Assembly: GCF_040049295.1 (NCBI RefSeq)
Contig: NZ_JBDZDQ010000002.1
Span: forward strand, 124,001-188,000
Direction: 5' to 3'
Source of the DNA: Sphingomonas sp. KR3-1
Lineage (GTDB): Bacteria > Pseudomonadota > Alphaproteobacteria > Sphingomonadales > Sphingomonadaceae
Length of the DNA: 64,000 bases
How positions within the stretch are numbered: the first letter of the stretch is position 1; each line of letters starts with the position of its first letter. Shown here piece after piece: positions 29,401 through 37,769 of this stretch. The notes below the pieces were generated by a model. It worked only from the letters and a program-made list of their open reading frames with translations, was not told where the DNA came from and did not search any database. Position numbers and translations under genes: made by a program.

Positions 29401-32400
29401 ATGCAATCACCACTACCGCGGCGACGATCGTCAACAATTCGGGCCAGATCCTCGGCACCGCGATCGGATCGACCTCGACCGCGCGCACCTACGGCGTCTC
29501 CATCACGGGCGGCCTCGGCACGGTGACCAACTATGCCACCGGCCTGATCACCGGCGGCTGGAGCGGCGTTTTCATTAGCAGCAGCAGCGGCGGCGCGGTG
29601 ACCAATACGGGCACGATCGCCGGTTATCTGTTCAGCGGTGTCGAGGGCGCCACCACCATCACCAACAATAGCGGCGGCCGTATCTTCGGCGTCGGCTCGG
29701 GTGCGACGTTGGGTACGGGCGGCACGCTGAACAACAGCGGCCTGGTCGCCGCGGCGACCTATAACTCCTCGGCCAACACCTACACCGCGAGCACCGGCAC
29801 CGGCGTGTCGCTGACCTCGGGCACGGTCATCAACCAGTTCAACGGTACGATCACCGGCGCGACCGGCGTCAGCGCGACCGGCACGCTGGTCTTCAACAAC
29901 AGCGGCGGCACGATCACCGCATCGACCAATGCCGGCGTGAGCGTGGCGGGCACCGACAGCCAGCTCTACAATTCGGGCACGATCACCGGCGGCAGCAACG
30001 CCACGCAGGGCTATGGCGTGCGCTTCAGCAGCACCGCGACCGGCACGCTCAACAACCAGAGCGGCGGCCTGATCAGTGGCGGTGTCGGCGGTGTCCTGGC
30101 GGGTGCGAACGGCATCTCGATCGACAATGGCGGCGCCATGGTCGGCCTCAACAGCGGCAGCCGCGGCATCTACTACTCGACCGGCAACGCCATGATCACC
30201 AACCAGATGGCCGGCGTGATCGTCGGCCAGGGCTGGGGTATCCAGGTCGCCACCACCGCGAACATCAACAATACCGGCTTCATCGGCTCGGGCACGCTCT
30301 CGGGCGGCACCACCGGCACCTTCACGGTGAACGCCACCGGCAATGGCGTGGTCTTCAACGGCGGCTATCTCAACAACACCGGGACGATCATCGGCGGTAA
30401 TTACGGCGTCGCCTCGGGCGGCTCGATTGCGGCGAACATCGGCAATGTCGGCGCGATCACCGGCGGCACCTATGCGATCTACCTGACCGGCAACAACGAC
30501 GACACGGTCAGCCTCTTCTCCGGCTCGACCACCAACGGCGCGATCGCGCTCGGCAACGGCAACGACACGCTCTATTGGTACGGCGGCAGCTTCACCAGCA
30601 TTGACGGCGGGAACGGCAGCGACCGCTTCGTCGCGAACATCTCCGGACCGGCGACGCTGGACCTCTCCACCATCACCGGCTTCGAAGGGCATAACCTGAC
30701 CGGCGGCGCTACGCTGACGCTGACCGGCACCCAGGCGCCGACCGACGGCGGCTGGACCGTGAACGGCAGCACCCTGGCGCTCGGCGGCACCGCGAAGCTC
30801 GAGATGACGGGCACCGGCGTGACGCTCAACGACGCGAGCGCGAGCCTGACCGTCAACGCCGGCGGCCAGCTGATCGCCCACGACGACAATGGCGTCGCCG
30901 CGTACGCTGGCGGCAGCGTGACCAATGCCGGCCTGATCAAGTCGACCGGCGGCTTTGACGGCGTGATCACCAATGGCGGCACCGTCGACAACCAGGCCGG
31001 CGGCCGCATCATCGCGGCGGGCAACGGCGTCAGGCTGCAGGCCTATGGCACCACGCTGACCAATGACGGCGTGATCGCCGGCGAGGTCAACGGCGTGATG
31101 GGCAGCGACGACTATCAGACGGTGAACAACACCGGCGTGATCGTCGCCGGCACTTCCAGCGATACGGCCACCCAATATTGGCAGACCAATCCCAGCTACA
31201 CCACCGGCGACGGCGTGCACTTCATCGCCGGCGGCTCGGTGACCAACATCGGCGGCTACGTCAACGGCAGCACCACGGGCATCATCGTCGGCGGCGCCAA
31301 CGGCGTGAGCATCTCGGGCGGCGCGGCGACGATCGTCAATTCGGGCACGCTCCAGGGCAATAGCGGCTACGGCATCTCGATCGACACCGCGGGCGGCCAG
31401 ACCTCGACGATCACCAACCACCAGGGCGGCGCGCTCGTCGGCGGCACGGCCGCGGCGCTGCTCTCGGGTGACGGCACGGTCAACATGACCAACGAGTACG
31501 GCTCGTACATGTACGGCAGCATCGTCTCGACCGGCAACGGCACACGCAACATCGACCTGTCGGGCGTGGTCTATGGCGATTACGACGCCTCGTCGGGCGC
31601 GGGCATCGACAATGTCGTCCTGCGCAGCGGCTCGATCTACAACGCCAATCTGGGCGATGGCGACGACAGCTTCACCTATATCGGCGGCGGCATCTCCGGC
31701 ATCGTCGATGGCGGCGCTGGCAACGACAAGCTGTTCGCCGATTTCGGCGCGGGCAACAGCTATAATGTCAGCCTGTCCAACTTCACCGGCTTCGAGAGCA
31801 TCGGCCTCGTCTCGGGCGACATGACGCTGACCGGCACGAGCAACGATCCGAGCCAGGACATCTATGCGGGCGTGGACGGCAACCCCGCCGGCACGATCAC
31901 CTTCGACGGCACCAGCGACCTGACCGGTGACATCTATGTCAATGGCGGCGCGATCCGCGCGAACACCGCGGGTGCCTTCGGCTCGGGCACGATCCACATG
32001 ATCGATCCGACCGCCACCTTCGGTGCCACCGGCACCTATGGCAACAATATCAGCCTCGAGGTGGTCACCCCGTCCTCGGCCAACCCGTCGACGCTCAACG
32101 CCGACAGCGGTGTGGTCGCGACGCTGACCGGCGCGATCACCACCAGCGGCGCAGCCGGCGTCGATCCGGACCAGGACGTCACCTTTGGCGGCCAGGGCAC
32201 GATCGTGCTGACCAACGGCGCGAACAGCTGGAGCGGCACCACCACGATCAATTCGGGCACGACGCTCCAGGGCGCCAGCGACACGATCTCGGGCTCGTCG
32301 ATCGTCAACAACGGCACGCTCAACTATGAGCAGGCATTCGGCGGCACGGTCACGCAGGACATTTCCGGCAACGGCTATGTCAATGTGAGCGGCCTGAACG

Positions 32401-35400
32401 CGGGCAACACGCTCACCTTCGCGGGCACCAACAACATTGGCGGCAGCTTCACGGTGAACGACGCGTCGAACATCGCGTTCAGCGGCGCGACCGACACCGG
32501 CAGCGCCCAGAGCGTCGTCCTGGCCGGGGCCGGCAGCCGCCTCGACGTGACGGCGACGGGCAGCCTGACCAGCAGCAACGCGACCGGCGCCTATGGCGCG
32601 ACGGTCGGCGCCTATGGCGCGGACCAGAGCGTCTACAATCTCGGTTCGATCACCGGCACCGGCACGGGCGGCACGCCCGCCATCTACTTCATGGGTGCCA
32701 ACGGGCTGCTCGATAACAGCGGCGCGATCACCGGCGCCCGCGGCGTCTGGGTCGACGGCACCGACGCCCAGCTGATCAACCGTGCTGGTGGCACGATCAC
32801 CGGCAACGATGGCTTCGCGCTGTATCTCGCCCAGAGCGCCACGATCGACAATTCGGGCACGATCCAGTCGCTCACCGCCAGTTCCGCCATCTACAGCATC
32901 GACTCGTCCGCGATCACCAACAACGCCGGCGGCCTGATCACCAGCCAGGGCACCACCATCGCAGTCTATGGTGTGGGCTCGAGCCTGGACAATGCGGGCA
33001 GCATCACCTCGACCGGCGACACCGCGATCTATCTCGCCAGCGACGGCACCCTCACCAACTCGGGCACCATCACCGCCGCCGGCACCGGCGTCGGCGTGCT
33101 GGCCAGCGGGAACGGCACCTTCACCAACCAGGCGGGTGGCTCGATCACCGGCGGCTATGCGGCCATGTATCTCGCCGGCGGCGGTCTGACGACGGTCAAC
33201 CTCGACGCCGGTTCGACCACCGATCGCATCCTCTCCGTTGGCAGCGGCAACCGCGTGATCAACATCGCCGGCACGCTGAACGGCGGCTATGCCGGCGGCA
33301 CCGGCGACGACGCGATCACGCTCGACACCAGCGCGGTCGTCAACGGCACGCTGGACGGCGGTTACGCGGGCAACAACACGCTGACCCTGATCGGCACCGG
33401 CTCGGCGACGCTCGGCGATGTGATGAACATCCAGAGCGCGACCATGTCGGGCACCGGCACCTGGACGCTTGGCGGCGCGACCGACATCGGCACCTGGCTG
33501 GTGACCGGCGGCACGCTCATCAGCAATGGCGGCTCCATCGCCGACACCGCTTCGGTCGATCTCTCGGGCGGCACGCTGCAGCTCAATGGCAACGAAGCCA
33601 TCGGCATCCTGACCGGCACCAGCAACGTGTCGCTCGGCACGAACATCCTGGCGCTCACCAGCGGCACCGGCAGCTTCACCGGCAACCTGGGCGGCACCAC
33701 CGGCGGCCTGCTGATCGACGGCGCGAACCTGAGCTTCGGCGGCCAGGCGACTTATGCCGGCCTCACCGAAGTGCGCAGCGGCTCGCTGGCGCTGACGCCG
33801 GGTGCAGCCTTCAATGCCACCTCGACGCTGCTGGTCGGCAGCGCCGGCACGCTGGATCTCGGCACCGCCGCCATCACGGTTGCCGCAGCGCGCCTCGACG
33901 GCACGCTGAACGGCAGCGGCACGCTGTCCGCGCACGACATCGAGCTGAACGGCGCGACCGTGAACGGCAACCTGGCGGGCAACACGCTCAACCAGGCCTC
34001 GGGCACCTCGCTGATCGCCGGCACGGTCGACATGGACGTGCTGGTGAGCGGTGGCACGCTGCGCCTCGGCGCCAGCGACCGGATCTCCGACGCCGCCACC
34101 GTGCAGGTGAACAGCGGCGCGACGCTCGACCTGCAGGGCGGCAACGACACGATCGGCGCGCTCGTCCTGAACGGCACGCTGGCCGGCACCGGCACGCTGA
34201 CTGCCACGCAGTACCAGCTGACCGGCGCGACGGTGGACGCCAACCTGGGCACCGGGCTGCTCTACAACCTCGGCGGCACCTCGACGCTGAACGGCACCGC
34301 GGCGGGCAACGTCTCGGTCCAGGCCGGCACGCTGGCCCTCGGCGCGGCCAACCGCCTTGCCGACAGCGCCATCGTCACCGTCTCGTCGGGCGCGACGCTC
34401 GATATCGGCGGGTTCAACGACACCATCGGTGCGCTGGGCCTGAACGGCACCCTGGCGGGCACCGGCACGCTTACCGCGACGGAATATGACCTGAGCGGTG
34501 CGGAAGTGGACGCCAATCTCGGCGCCGGCACCGTTTACAATCTGGGCGGTACCTCGACGCTGAACGGCACCGCGGGCGGCGACGTCGCGGTCCAGGCCGG
34601 CACGCTGGCGCTCGGCGGATCGAACCGTCTTGCCGACACCGCCACGGTGACGGTTGCGAGCGGCGCGCTGCTCGACATCGGTTCGGCCAACGACACGATC
34701 GGCGCACTTGGTCTGAGCGGCACGCTCGCCGGCACCGGCACGCTCACCGCCGCGCAGTATCAGCTGACCGGCGCGACGGTGAACGCCAAGCTCGGCACGG
34801 GCACCGTCGTCAACATGGGCGGCACTTCGACGCTCAACGGCACTGCGGCGGGCAATGTCTCGGTCCAGGCCGGCACGCTGGCGCTCGGCGCGTCGAACCG
34901 CCTCGCCGATACGGCAACGGTCGCGGTCGCTTCGGGTGCGACGCTCAACCTCGGCGCGTTCAACGACACGATCGGCGTGCTGGGCCTGAACGGCACGCTG
35001 GCCGGCACCGGCACGCTGACCGCCAGCCAGTACCAGCTGACCGGCGCGACCGTGAACGCCAACCTGGGCGCAGGCATGGTCTTCAACCTGGGCGGCACCT
35101 CGACGCTGAACGGGACCGCGGGCGGCGACGTCTCGGTCCAGGCGGGCACGCTGGCGCTCGGTGCGGCCAACCGCCTCGCCGACACGGCGACGGTGGCAGT
35201 TGCCTCGGGTGCGACGCTCAACCTCGGCGCGTTCAACGATACGGTCGGCGCGCTCGGCCTGAGCGGCACGCTCGCCGGCACCGGTACGCTGACTGCGGCG
35301 CAGTATCAGCTGACCGGTGCGACCGTGAACGCCCATCTCGGCGCGGGCACGGTGTTCAACCTGGGTGGCACCTCGACGCTGAACGGCACCGCCGGCGGCG

Positions 35401-37700
35401 ACGTCTCGGTCCAGGCGGGCACGCTGGCGCTCGGCGCCTCGAACCGCCTCGCCGATGCGGCGACGGTAACGGTGGCGTCGGGTGCGACGCTCAACCTCGG
35501 CGCGAACAGCGACACGGTCGGCGGTCTTGCGCTGAACGGCACGCTCGCCGGCACCGGCACGCTCACTGCGGCGCAGGTCCAGCTGAACGGCGCGACCGTA
35601 AACGCCAACCTCGGCACCGGCACGCTGGCCAACCTGGGCGGCGTCTCGACGCTGACCGGCACTTCGGCGGCGACCACCGTTCTCGCCCAGGCCGGCACGC
35701 TCAAGCTCGGCGCCAGCGAGCGGCTCGCCGACACGGCGATCCTCGGGGTCAACAGCGGCGCGACCTTCGATCTCGCGGGCTTCACCGAGACGGTCGGCGG
35801 CATCGCCAACGGCTCGAGCGGCGGCGGCACGCTGGCGCTCGGCGCCGGCAAGCTGGTGGTCACGGGCAATGCCGATCAGGGCTTCTCGGGCAACATCACC
35901 GGCGCGGGCGTGTTCGAGAAGCAAGGCACCGGCCGCCTGACGCTGGCCGGCACGCTCGGCATGACCGGGCGGATCGACCTGACCGCGGGCACGCTGGCCT
36001 ATTCGGCGAGCAGCGCCGGCGGCCTGCGCGTCCAGGGCGGCACGCTGATCGGCGGCGGCACGATGACCGGCAACCTGACGATCGCATCGGGCACCTTCTC
36101 GCCGGGCGGTCTCACCACCGGCCTGCTGGGCAACACGATCCAGCCGATCGGCGCGTTCACGGTGGGCAGCCTCAACGTGACCGGCGGCAACCTGTTGTTC
36201 GACTTCGGCGGCGCGGGGTTCAACTTCGCCTCGGACTCGATCAAGGTGACCGGCGCGGCGACGCTCGCGGGCGGCACGGTGACGGTCAACTCGCTCAGCC
36301 AGGCGGCAAGCGACTATCGCTTCAGCCAGCTCTACACGATCGTCCAGGCGGGCAGCCTCACCGGCACCTTCGGCAACGGCTCCACCTTCACCACGGTGGC
36401 GAACGATCCGAACCTGAAGTGGCGCCTGCGCTACGACCTGGTCGCCAACGCGGTGGTGCTGCAGGTCCAGAAGGGCATCGACTTCTCGGCCGACGTCCCC
36501 GCGGGCAGCGGCAATCCCAACAGCGCCGCGGTTGCCGCTGCGCTGACCAACTCGACCACGGGCTCCGGCGCGTCGGACGAATGGTCGAACGTGCTCAACA
36601 CGCTGGCGGCGCTCACGCCGGCCCAGCGCGTGGCGAGCTACAACACGTTCAGCGGCGAGGCGGTTGCCGACACCAGCACCGCGACGATGCAGGCCAACAT
36701 GCTGTTCGCCGACCTGCTGCGCCAGCGCATCGGCGACGGCGATCAGCTGACCGGCACGGCCTTCGCCCAGTCGAGCATGGGTGACGTCCGGGTGGCGGCG
36801 ACCAAGGTGGACAACAAGTTCGCCAGCCAGCTCGTCGCCGGCAGCGACGGCGAGAGCCGTTCGGGCGGTGGCCTGTGGGCGCAGGGCTTCGGCAGCTATC
36901 AGCAGATGGACGGCCAGAAGGGCACGCACGACTTCAACTCCACCGTGGCGGGCATCGCCACCGGCTTTGAAGGCCGCAACGGCGATCTGACCGCGGGCGT
37001 GGCCGGCGGCCTCACCCAGGTCGACGGCAATGTCGATGCGCTGGCCTCGACGCTGAGCGGTACGCTCTACCAGATCGGCGGCTATGCCAGCTTCGACAAC
37101 GGCCACGCCTTCGTCAGCGCCTCGGGCAACTATTATGCGGGCGATTTCGATACGACCCGCACGGTCAGCCTCGGCGGTGCCGCGCTTTCGGCGCGGGGCA
37201 GCTTCACCAACAGCGGCTATGCGTTCGGCGGCGTCGCCGGCTATCGCTTCGAGCTGGGCAACAGCGTCCGCCTCGTCGCGGTGGCGAGCGCCAACCAGAC
37301 GCATGACGGCCGCTCGGCCTTCACCGAGAAGGGCGCCGGCGGGCTTAACCTGTCCGCCGCCGCTTCGGGCCGCGACCTGTTCACGGCCACCGGCGAGCTT
37401 CGCCTCGGCCAGTGGATCAAGACCGGCGCGAGCACGGCGATGCCCTATGTGACGATCGGCGTGCGCTACAATGCGGGCGACCTCGACACGGTGGGCAACA
37501 TGCGCTTCGCCAGCGCCCCGGTGGGCACCGGCGCCTTCCAGGTCACCGGCGCGCGGGTCGCGCCGTGGATGGGCACGGTCGGCACCGGCATCGACGTGAA
37601 GGCGAACGACACCGTCCGCATGGGCGTGGCGCTCGAGGCAGCCAAGGGTGACCACGTCACCGAAGGCCGCGCCTCGGTGCGCATCAAGATCGGCTTCTAA
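23493..37700 (+). CDS. giant autotransporter adhesin-like protein (4735 residues)
   Basis: A single open frame of 14.2 kb. The N-terminus is a long signal peptide with a basic extension (RVGREALLRKALLGSTALIGVTLATPALAQ, cleavage near residue 45). The passenger is Gly/Thr/Asn/Ser-rich beta-helix sequence built from short SGTI-type and NSGTI-type turns, with autotransporter repeat motifs such as LTLTGFNTYTG and INSGATLQG. It contains a duplicated region (about 27835-28380 and 31858-32397), RTX-like stretches (GDGNDTF...DGGAGSD at about residue 900; similar ones at about 2350 and 2720) and six tandem 91-92-residue repeats (residues 3516-4062). The C-terminal 278 residues (from GGLWAQGFGSYQQ) form an autotransporter beta-barrel ending in KIGF. 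It should be displayed on the cell surface, probably for adhesion or biofilm. The 179 nt upstream hold no clear promoter. Confidence 0.93.
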   Translation: MIDRGNGARASKSVSVRVGREALLRKALLGSTALIGVTLATPALAQSTSPAGGGTISGSGTYANNTATGGGVAVTNTQSSGITMAGVTIANTGGGAVDAYQQASANGQSAVLYTTGTNTLSTTQSNANALSMFASNGNLTWAIGQNDTSSVTDLTGSYGANFIANGFINVVDFGTVSSLRNITANGSAVTGIYANSTGSLVSLSLKAPTITGFATGIYASGNTGAVVTTTGGTINATGTGISVAGAGVNVDSQSAITAPIGIDAASTDGATITTSGAGTINGGNYGIRSVVSAGTSPTVITVGAAIGGSTAPTTGVDARANGTSTGTVSITNTAAITATGNAIYTSSNATSGNVLNLNANVTGNGLAAVQAVGQGYTINVGAAATVTSGTNNGRTILVQSGDATLVNAGTISNTSATGNSAVQFGQAGTVTNTGTISTVGSTIAVSAGTGLTLTNSGTIAAGGTGIYAGGTGNVSITNLSGGSITGNGGGGGAAAIALFNSGGGTNTLDLRAGSTTGGVTSIAGGATTVTLAGTMTGNYNAGSSTGVNTFTLAAGGSMQGASFGSANDVFNWNGGTIAGALNAGAGTQDRLNVALGAGNSATLGSYSGFEQMYLASGHLTVGSIIDGYYWTINGGTLTLDGNYSTSDAASVAVVNAGGTFELATGRTMTRVNAVTMGGSTIINHGSWTGYNYGGGTTVYDGPITSNSGLTLTNDGTLQSADLDYSTGVNLRAGTNSITNSGLIAGGAAGTTRITTGIRLENPTSTSITNLAGGTIRGAIGIESSGLYGFSLTNAGTISGTSYGIRTGSTVAGAATTITSTGTITGGTGSILLAAAGAQTVNLNAGSTTTGTIFGSGTGARTVTLTGLLTGGYDATGGANTAVDNFTLAATGNVTGAIALGDGNDTFTYQGGTLGSTVDGGAGSDVFAVDLGSTTNKTLDLTTLSSTLSNFEAYNLVTGNLTLTGSRSGGAGWTVAGGNATTFILNGSLTNIAGTAVTLTTPDLMFVQSGAQLSATGDVIYSSGTGNNIQNSGTITSGTGASSAIAIGSGTVDNYGTITYAAGGSITTQGNGILASTNQLSLGNHSGATLIGRWDGARANNGAYVVNDGLIRGDRFAGVEITGTSVVMNNNTGRIYGATGEGAGLLINSGGVQVTNAGQIVGTGTAGIYNGGAGLLAVSNSGTIAVGTLDGSNNYVTGGSTTAIRSGNATITNSGLIEGPAGGIITSGALTLTNTGTINGFGIGTPNYDGINVGGVASILNAGLISQSTYAAIYTNGGGTVTNAAGGTLAGGNGGAGGVAVSLGGLGGTFNNYGTATSAGGNGVATGSNGGTINLFAGSTTGNITGGSGNDVLAIYNGQVNASAVTQNYNDAVTGAAGTVTLQNSGTLAAAAFGAIDLGTGNDTLQLRGNGSGAQAGSFSLATSTGAETITKLDGGTWTLTGAAITPGIRINAGNGNPSGTLIFNGTSGLTGTVYVNGSLVVANTAGAFGTATVHMADPTVQFAASGIYSNPFVLDVGLPLNGDPSVFNNTSGGMVSLTGTITTGSGTNAAGQTIDASQSVTFSGGIFNVTNTGNSWTGVTTINSGATLQGSTSSISGSSIVDNGTLAYNQSTTGTVASVISGTGQLQVSGTGMVTLTGFNTYTGLTSISGTGTRLQIGNGMGSGRIAGTISVGSGSSVIFSRNDGYNFGSPINGAGDVQALGTLTLGGAITSTGNFYIDSATGGTVTLSGSRSGANASGVTLAGSGNTLRVSGSVAGGQYVGVRLGGTNDGVDNLSSITNTGTGGDSGYGAAIAVVATSGTSTINNGSAGNSNATISGQNSGINHVASGGVVATGALTVNNYGLIAGNLYNAIENQSGSGNLSINNYSTGRIVGQGNAGGGNGIGMGGAGTLSLSNAGLIVGRSNGIATASTVNITNSGTIETGTLTLGTSGTLIAGGGNGIQALGGTITNQAGGVIQGSFLSGSGGDTNAITTTAATIVNNSGQILGTAIGSTSTARTYGVSITGGLGTVTNYATGLITGGWSGVFISSSSGGAVTNTGTIAGYLFSGVEGATTITNNSGGRIFGVGSGATLGTGGTLNNSGLVAAATYNSSANTYTASTGTGVSLTSGTVINQFNGTITGATGVSATGTLVFNNSGGTITASTNAGVSVAGTDSQLYNSGTITGGSNATQGYGVRFSSTATGTLNNQSGGLISGGVGGVLAGANGISIDNGGAMVGLNSGSRGIYYSTGNAMITNQMAGVIVGQGWGIQVATTANINNTGFIGSGTLSGGTTGTFTVNATGNGVVFNGGYLNNTGTIIGGNYGVASGGSIAANIGNVGAITGGTYAIYLTGNNDDTVSLFSGSTTNGAIALGNGNDTLYWYGGSFTSIDGGNGSDRFVANISGPATLDLSTITGFEGHNLTGGATLTLTGTQAPTDGGWTVNGSTLALGGTAKLEMTGTGVTLNDASASLTVNAGGQLIAHDDNGVAAYAGGSVTNAGLIKSTGGFDGVITNGGTVDNQAGGRIIAAGNGVRLQAYGTTLTNDGVIAGEVNGVMGSDDYQTVNNTGVIVAGTSSDTATQYWQTNPSYTTGDGVHFIAGGSVTNIGGYVNGSTTGIIVGGANGVSISGGAATIVNSGTLQGNSGYGISIDTAGGQTSTITNHQGGALVGGTAAALLSGDGTVNMTNEYGSYMYGSIVSTGNGTRNIDLSGVVYGDYDASSGAGIDNVVLRSGSIYNANLGDGDDSFTYIGGGISGIVDGGAGNDKLFADFGAGNSYNVSLSNFTGFESIGLVSGDMTLTGTSNDPSQDIYAGVDGNPAGTITFDGTSDLTGDIYVNGGAIRANTAGAFGSGTIHMIDPTATFGATGTYGNNISLEVVTPSSANPSTLNADSGVVATLTGAITTSGAAGVDPDQDVTFGGQGTIVLTNGANSWSGTTTINSGTTLQGASDTISGSSIVNNGTLNYEQAFGGTVTQDISGNGYVNVSGLNAGNTLTFAGTNNIGGSFTVNDASNIAFSGATDTGSAQSVVLAGAGSRLDVTATGSLTSSNATGAYGATVGAYGADQSVYNLGSITGTGTGGTPAIYFMGANGLLDNSGAITGARGVWVDGTDAQLINRAGGTITGNDGFALYLAQSATIDNSGTIQSLTASSAIYSIDSSAITNNAGGLITSQGTTIAVYGVGSSLDNAGSITSTGDTAIYLASDGTLTNSGTITAAGTGVGVLASGNGTFTNQAGGSITGGYAAMYLAGGGLTTVNLDAGSTTDRILSVGSGNRVINIAGTLNGGYAGGTGDDAITLDTSAVVNGTLDGGYAGNNTLTLIGTGSATLGDVMNIQSATMSGTGTWTLGGATDIGTWLVTGGTLISNGGSIADTASVDLSGGTLQLNGNEAIGILTGTSNVSLGTNILALTSGTGSFTGNLGGTTGGLLIDGANLSFGGQATYAGLTEVRSGSLALTPGAAFNATSTLLVGSAGTLDLGTAAITVAAARLDGTLNGSGTLSAHDIELNGATVNGNLAGNTLNQASGTSLIAGTVDMDVLVSGGTLRLGASDRISDAATVQVNSGATLDLQGGNDTIGALVLNGTLAGTGTLTATQYQLTGATVDANLGTGLLYNLGGTSTLNGTAAGNVSVQAGTLALGAANRLADSAIVTVSSGATLDIGGFNDTIGALGLNGTLAGTGTLTATEYDLSGAEVDANLGAGTVYNLGGTSTLNGTAGGDVAVQAGTLALGGSNRLADTATVTVASGALLDIGSANDTIGALGLSGTLAGTGTLTAAQYQLTGATVNAKLGTGTVVNMGGTSTLNGTAAGNVSVQAGTLALGASNRLADTATVAVASGATLNLGAFNDTIGVLGLNGTLAGTGTLTASQYQLTGATVNANLGAGMVFNLGGTSTLNGTAGGDVSVQAGTLALGAANRLADTATVAVASGATLNLGAFNDTVGALGLSGTLAGTGTLTAAQYQLTGATVNAHLGAGTVFNLGGTSTLNGTAGGDVSVQAGTLALGASNRLADAATVTVASGATLNLGANSDTVGGLALNGTLAGTGTLTAAQVQLNGATVNANLGTGTLANLGGVSTLTGTSAATTVLAQAGTLKLGASERLADTAILGVNSGATFDLAGFTETVGGIANGSSGGGTLALGAGKLVVTGNADQGFSGNITGAGVFEKQGTGRLTLAGTLGMTGRIDLTAGTLAYSASSAGGLRVQGGTLIGGGTMTGNLTIASGTFSPGGLTTGLLGNTIQPIGAFTVGSLNVTGGNLLFDFGGAGFNFASDSIKVTGAATLAGGTVTVNSLSQAASDYRFSQLYTIVQAGSLTGTFGNGSTFTTVANDPNLKWRLRYDLVANAVVLQVQKGIDFSADVPAGSGNPNSAAVAAALTNSTTGSGASDEWSNVLNTLAALTPAQRVASYNTFSGEAVADTSTATMQANMLFADLLRQRIGDGDQLTGTAFAQSSMGDVRVAATKVDNKFASQLVAGSDGESRSGGGLWAQGFGSYQQMDGQKGTHDFNSTVAGIATGFEGRNGDLTAGVAGGLTQVDGNVDALASTLSGTLYQIGGYASFDNGHAFVSASGNYYAGDFDTTRTVSLGGAALSARGSFTNSGYAFGGVAGYRFELGNSVRLVAVASANQTHDGRSAFTEKGAGGLNLSAAASGRDLFTATGELRLGQWIKTGASTAMPYVTIGVRYNAGDLDTVGNMRFASAPVGTGAFQVTGARVAPWMGTVGTGIDVKANDTVRMGVALEAAKGDHVTEGRASVRIKIGF
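27835..28380 (+). repeat. passenger module duplicated at 31858-32397
   Basis: About 180 codons that recur, diverged, 4.0 kb downstream. Shared landmarks are NTAGAFG, HM-DPT, NSW-GTTTINS-TTLQG and ISGSSIV-NGTL in the same order. Flanking segments around 26290-26590 and 30650-30930 also match, so the original duplication was larger, with later insertions or losses. Confidence 0.7.
34038..35678 (+). repeat. six tandem 273-276-nt coding repeats
   Basis: Units begin at 34038, 34311, 34584, 34857, 35130 and 35403, each of 91 codons (the last 92), with a partial seventh from 35679. The protein consensus runs VSVQAGTLALGASNRLADTA, then SGATLNLGAFNDTIGALGL, then NGTLAGTGTLTAAQYQLTGA and ends NLGGTSTLNGTAGGD. 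Units 2-5 are most alike and the outer ones more diverged, the pattern expected from unequal crossing-over in the centre. Confidence 0.92.
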
Positions 37701-37713
37701 AGGAGCCGTAACG

Positions 37714-37756
37714 CGGCGCGGGGTACGGAATCCCTCTTTCCCCCGCGCCGTGTTTT
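37714..37756 (+). terminator. Rho-independent terminator after the autotransporter
   Basis: Perfect 10-bp GC stem CGGCGCGGGG (37714-37723) with CCCCGCGCCG (37741-37750), a 17-nt loop, then TGTTTT. It lies between convergent genes and may serve the minus-strand porin gene too. Confidence 0.8.
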
Positions 37757-37769
37757 ACCTTTCGCGGCC

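Noticed and set aside
34038..35678. Possible CRISPR-like or satellite array
   Set aside because: The repeats are 273 nt, in frame and diverge as protein-coding sequence; there are no short repeats with spacers.
29001..37655. Antisense open frame of 2884 codons under the autotransporter (also 25665-28967 and 23418-25544)
   Set aside because: Its composition (Arg/Ala/Gly/Asp-rich with no domain) is what antisense of GC-rich, Gly/Thr-rich coding repeats gives: codons that would read as stops on the other strand are rare. The sense strand has signal peptide, repeats and barrel.
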